NCBI RefSeq assembly: GCF_001021165.1
Contig: NZ_AZAY01000011.1
Location: 36,505-100,504 of the forward strand
DNA: 64,000 nucleotides
Reading direction: 5' to 3'
Origin: Marinitoga sp. 1197
GTDB lineage: Bacteria; Thermotogota; Thermotogae; Petrotogales; Petrotogaceae
The notes under the pieces are model-generated. The model did not search any database. It saw only the letters and a list, made by a program, of their open reading frames with translations, and was not told the DNA's origin. Of this stretch, positions 62,418 to 64,000 are shown one piece after another (the stretch's first letter is position 1; the number at the start of each line of letters is the position of its first letter). The position numbers and the translations under genes are program-made.

Positions 62418-63350
62418 ATGAATAGAAAAAGAGATGTATATTATTGGCAGGAAAGAAGTATATTAAAATATTTAAAGAAAGAATGGGTAGAACATGCGGT
62501 TTTCAAAATAAATTCAAACGGAATTGAAGGAATAGGAGCTGGAACTCCAAATGCAGATTTTGGTGAAACATACAAAACAACAATGGCTATAATCGAAAAA
62601 ATAAGAAAATTAACTGAAGAATGGGTGGATTTAAACAATTATGCAGACTTTGAAAAAATAATGAATAATGTAGTTAAATTTGATATGTCATCAAAAACAG
62701 CTGTTGAAATTGCTATTGCTGATTATATTTTAAATTCTAAAAATTTAGATTTATCAAAAATACTTTTTTCAAAAAAAGATTTAAACGAAAAGATGAAAAA
62801 ATTATATGTTTATAATGATATGGGATATGCTGTTTATGATGAATTAATAGATGCATTAATAATTAAAATTGAATTCATTGAAAAAATATCTTTAGAAGAA
62901 TTAGAGATATTAAAAGCAAATATTGATAAATACAAAATATGGATAGATTTTAAAGGTATGTTTAACCACTACGAAGTAAAAAAAATACTTGATATATTTA
63001 AAGACCTTGACGTAGTATCAATAGAACAACCATTACCTGTTGGGAGTGAATTTGCAGTAAAAGACCTTTTGACGAAATATCCTGTTTTTTGGGATGAATC
63101 CTTTAAAACACTTCAAGATATAATAAGATTAAAAGATATTTCTACAGGATTGGTATTTGAAATCACAAAATTTGGGGGATTATTAAAAACTTCTGAATAT
63201 TTAAAAGTTGCTGAAAGTTTGGGGTTGGAAACAATGATTTCATCAAGAATAGAACATCCAATAACATTAGATTGGGCGAATAAAATTAAAAAATCTTTTA
63301 ATTATATAGACCTTGATTTTAAGCATTATATAGAAAAAACGTCTAAGTAA
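62418..63350 (+). CDS. Enolase-superfamily protein (muconate-lactonizing/dipeptide-epimerase-like), short
   Basis: The 310-residue protein shows the barrel motifs of the enolase superfamily: metal ligands in IWIDFKGMF (Asp), VSIEQPLP (Glu) and FWDESF (Asp), with the likely catalytic Lys residues in IIKIEF and EITKFGG and the C-terminal SSRIEHPI. It is about 30-50 residues shorter than Ala-Glu epimerases or MLE, mostly in the N-terminal capping domain. The reaction cannot be named safely. It diverges from the SiaA-like gene and ends in a terminator. Confidence 0.78.
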   Translation: MNRKRDVYYWQERSILKYLKKEWVEHAVFKINSNGIEGIGAGTPNADFGETYKTTMAIIEKIRKLTEEWVDLNNYADFEKIMNNVVKFDMSSKTAVEIAIADYILNSKNLDLSKILFSKKDLNEKMKKLYVYNDMGYAVYDELIDALIIKIEFIEKISLEELEILKANIDKYKIWIDFKGMFNHYEVKKILDIFKDLDVVSIEQPLPVGSEFAVKDLLTKYPVFWDESFKTLQDIIRLKDISTGLVFEITKFGGLLKTSEYLKVAESLGLETMISSRIEHPITLDWANKIKKSFNYIDLDFKHYIEKTSK

Positions 63351-63422
63351 ATATACTTTTATATAAAAATAACATATATTTTATAAAAACAGATTTCGAA
63401 AGTCCATCAAAGGTAAAATGAT

Positions 63423-63449
63423 AAAAATGCCGGAAATTTCGGCATTTTT
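63423..63449. terminator. Terminator after the enolase-superfamily gene
   Basis: AAAAATGCCG (63423-63432) and CGGCATTTTT (63440-63449) form a perfect 10-bp stem with a 7-base loop. Runs of A and T at its ends let it act in both directions, also for the minus-strand small ORF ending at 63451. Confidence 0.92.
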
Positions 63450-63450
63450 A

Positions 63451-63639
63451 TTAATATTGATGCATGTTAATAAATTCTTGGTTAAATTCTTCAATTTTTT
63501 GAGCTTTCCTTTGTTGAAATTTTTCCCAGGTTTCTGAACCTATAATAACATATCTTCCTTTAATAACATATCTTCCTTGATTAACATGTCCATACCCATT
63601 AACATTTCTTTCATAAATAGCATCCATTCTAATGCCCAT
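63451..63639 (-). pseudogene. Short ORF, possibly the 3' part of a broken gene
   Basis: A 62-residue frame (MGIRMDAIYERNVNGYGHVN then the direct repeat GRYVIKGRYVIIG and a helical tail) reads on the minus strand and ends just before a terminator. It has no good SD: AAGTTGG is the only purine stretch upstream. The frame is the same as that of a 30-codon ORF at 63667-63759, from which it is separated by one TAA and nine codons. A single gene disrupted by a nonsense codon is possible. No family is recognised. Confidence 0.4.
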
Positions 63640-63666
63640 AAAACCAACTTCTGTGAAAAGTTTGCT

Positions 63667-63759
63667 TTAATTGATTTTATAATAAAGAAACATAAGTCTT
63701 TTCAGCTTTGCCGAAAAAGACAACTTAAATTCAGGTTCATAATTAGTTCGTTTTCTCAT
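63667..63759 (-). pseudogene. Short ORF, possibly the 5' part of the same broken gene
   Basis: ATG 63759 lies 7 bases behind AAAGGGGTG and opens 30 codons (MRKRTNYEPEFKLSFSAKLK...) up to TAA at 63669-63667. The start RKRTNYEPEFK resembles the first residues of helix-turn-helix transposase OrfA proteins, but the rest does not. A hairpin (GTCTTTTTCGGC / GCTGAAAAGAC, about 63690-63714) lies within it. It could equally be non-coding. Confidence 0.35.
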
Positions 63760-63815
63760 TAAAAAACACCCCTTTCTTATTTTTTGTCCAAATTTTGTAA
63801 GGGGTGAGTATGTTT

Positions 63816-64000
63816 TTATTTTACTTCCTCAATATACTTAGCTTCTTTACCAACAAAGATAATTATATACTTTTTCATCGTTTCATTTTTTGTGTTTAAT
63901 TCATATGATTTCTTGTATTTTTCTATTTGTTCTTTTGCCTGTTTTATTTTTCTTTTTAATTTTTCTTCTGTGTATTCTTTTTGTTTTATGTATTTTACTT
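63816..64000 (-). CDS. C-terminal end of a helical protein, truncated by window edge
   Basis: A frame enters from the right edge and ends at TAA 63818-63816, giving 61 codons: a Lys/Glu-rich helix (YTEEKLKRKIKQAKEQIEKY) followed by MKKYIIIFVGKEAKYIEEVK. The last strand resembles the end of AAA-ATPase-like proteins with a C-terminal PD-(D/E)XK nuclease-like domain (DUF1703), but this rests on a short segment only. Confidence 0.6.
   Translation of the reverse strand, partial: VKYIKQKEYTEEKLKRKIKQAKEQIEKYKKSYELNTKNETMKKYIIIFVGKEAKYIEEVK

Noticed and set aside
1..64000. Prophage or conjugative element in the window
   Set aside because: No integrase, capsid, terminase, relaxase or recognisable attachment repeats were found; the accessory character is limited to the metal island and the right end.

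Overview
The window is AT-rich, densely packed bacterial DNA with short intergenic gaps, many 4-20 bp gene overlaps and strong Shine-Dalgarno sites. The gene set (2-oxoacid:ferredoxin oxidoreductase subunits, a GH57 amylopullulanase-type lipoprotein, GatAB, an AsnRS-like asparagine synthetase, HflKC, flagellin, chemotaxis genes, SHOCT mini-proteins) points to a motile, anaerobic, carbohydrate-fermenting member of the Thermotogota, most likely Petrotogaceae (Marinitoga-like). This placement is inference from gene content and style; no search was run.

Layout. 1-7130 (+): one tightly overlapping run: a truncated barrel-like protein, a HemW-like radical SAM protein, dCMP deaminase, 2-oxoacid:ferredoxin oxidoreductase beta and gamma, DgkA-type kinase, CheB, a LysM/M23 peptidase and an Amidase_3 enzyme, followed by tRNA-Asn(GTT). 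7470-10090 (-): a 29-codon mini-ORF with an unusual set of mutually complementary repeats, then a YbjQ protein and a GntR/ABC-transporter operon with a consensus promoter inside a perfect operator palindrome.

10160-24725 is a metal-homeostasis island: CopA, CopZ, CsoR, an ArsR regulator, an RIC-type N-domain protein, a DUF302 protein, four small SHOCT proteins mixed with an RseC-like protein and secreted or Met-rich proteins, an HAE3/MMPL exporter, CopB, and a ZntA/CadA ATPase with its own ArsR repressor. CsoR-type GC-rich inverted repeats lie at two promoters and ArsR-type palindromes at two more. 24853-26616 is an HD-GYP sensor, followed by a 217-bp fold-back element that looks like a structured repeat or RNA.

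26957-39501 is mostly housekeeping: gatB, gatA, an HD phosphohydrolase, rhomboid protease and ROK kinase on the minus strand; ispD, nfo, hflK, hflC, a lipoprotein, a methyltransferase and tmk on the plus strand. 39553-52403 holds the GH57 lipoprotein, panC, a degenerate MCP with a CheW partner, flagellin with a large Ig-like lipoprotein upstream, and a canonical MCP. 52456-53695 is asparagine synthetase preceded by what reads as a classical attenuator: promoter, 25-residue Asn-rich leader peptide, antiterminator arm and terminator. 53692-62305 (-) runs from a SiaA/SiaD/SiaB/SiaC c-di-GMP switch through a CheA-like kinase and response regulator into mrnC, rlmB and mutL. The right end carries an enolase-superfamily gene, a possibly broken small gene and a truncated CDS.

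The most noteworthy items are the Asn attenuator (53502-53695), the mini-ORF with three exchangeable 10-mers (7479-7625), the 217-bp folded element (26626-26842), and the Sia-type switch coupled to a PAS-Hpt-HATPase kinase.
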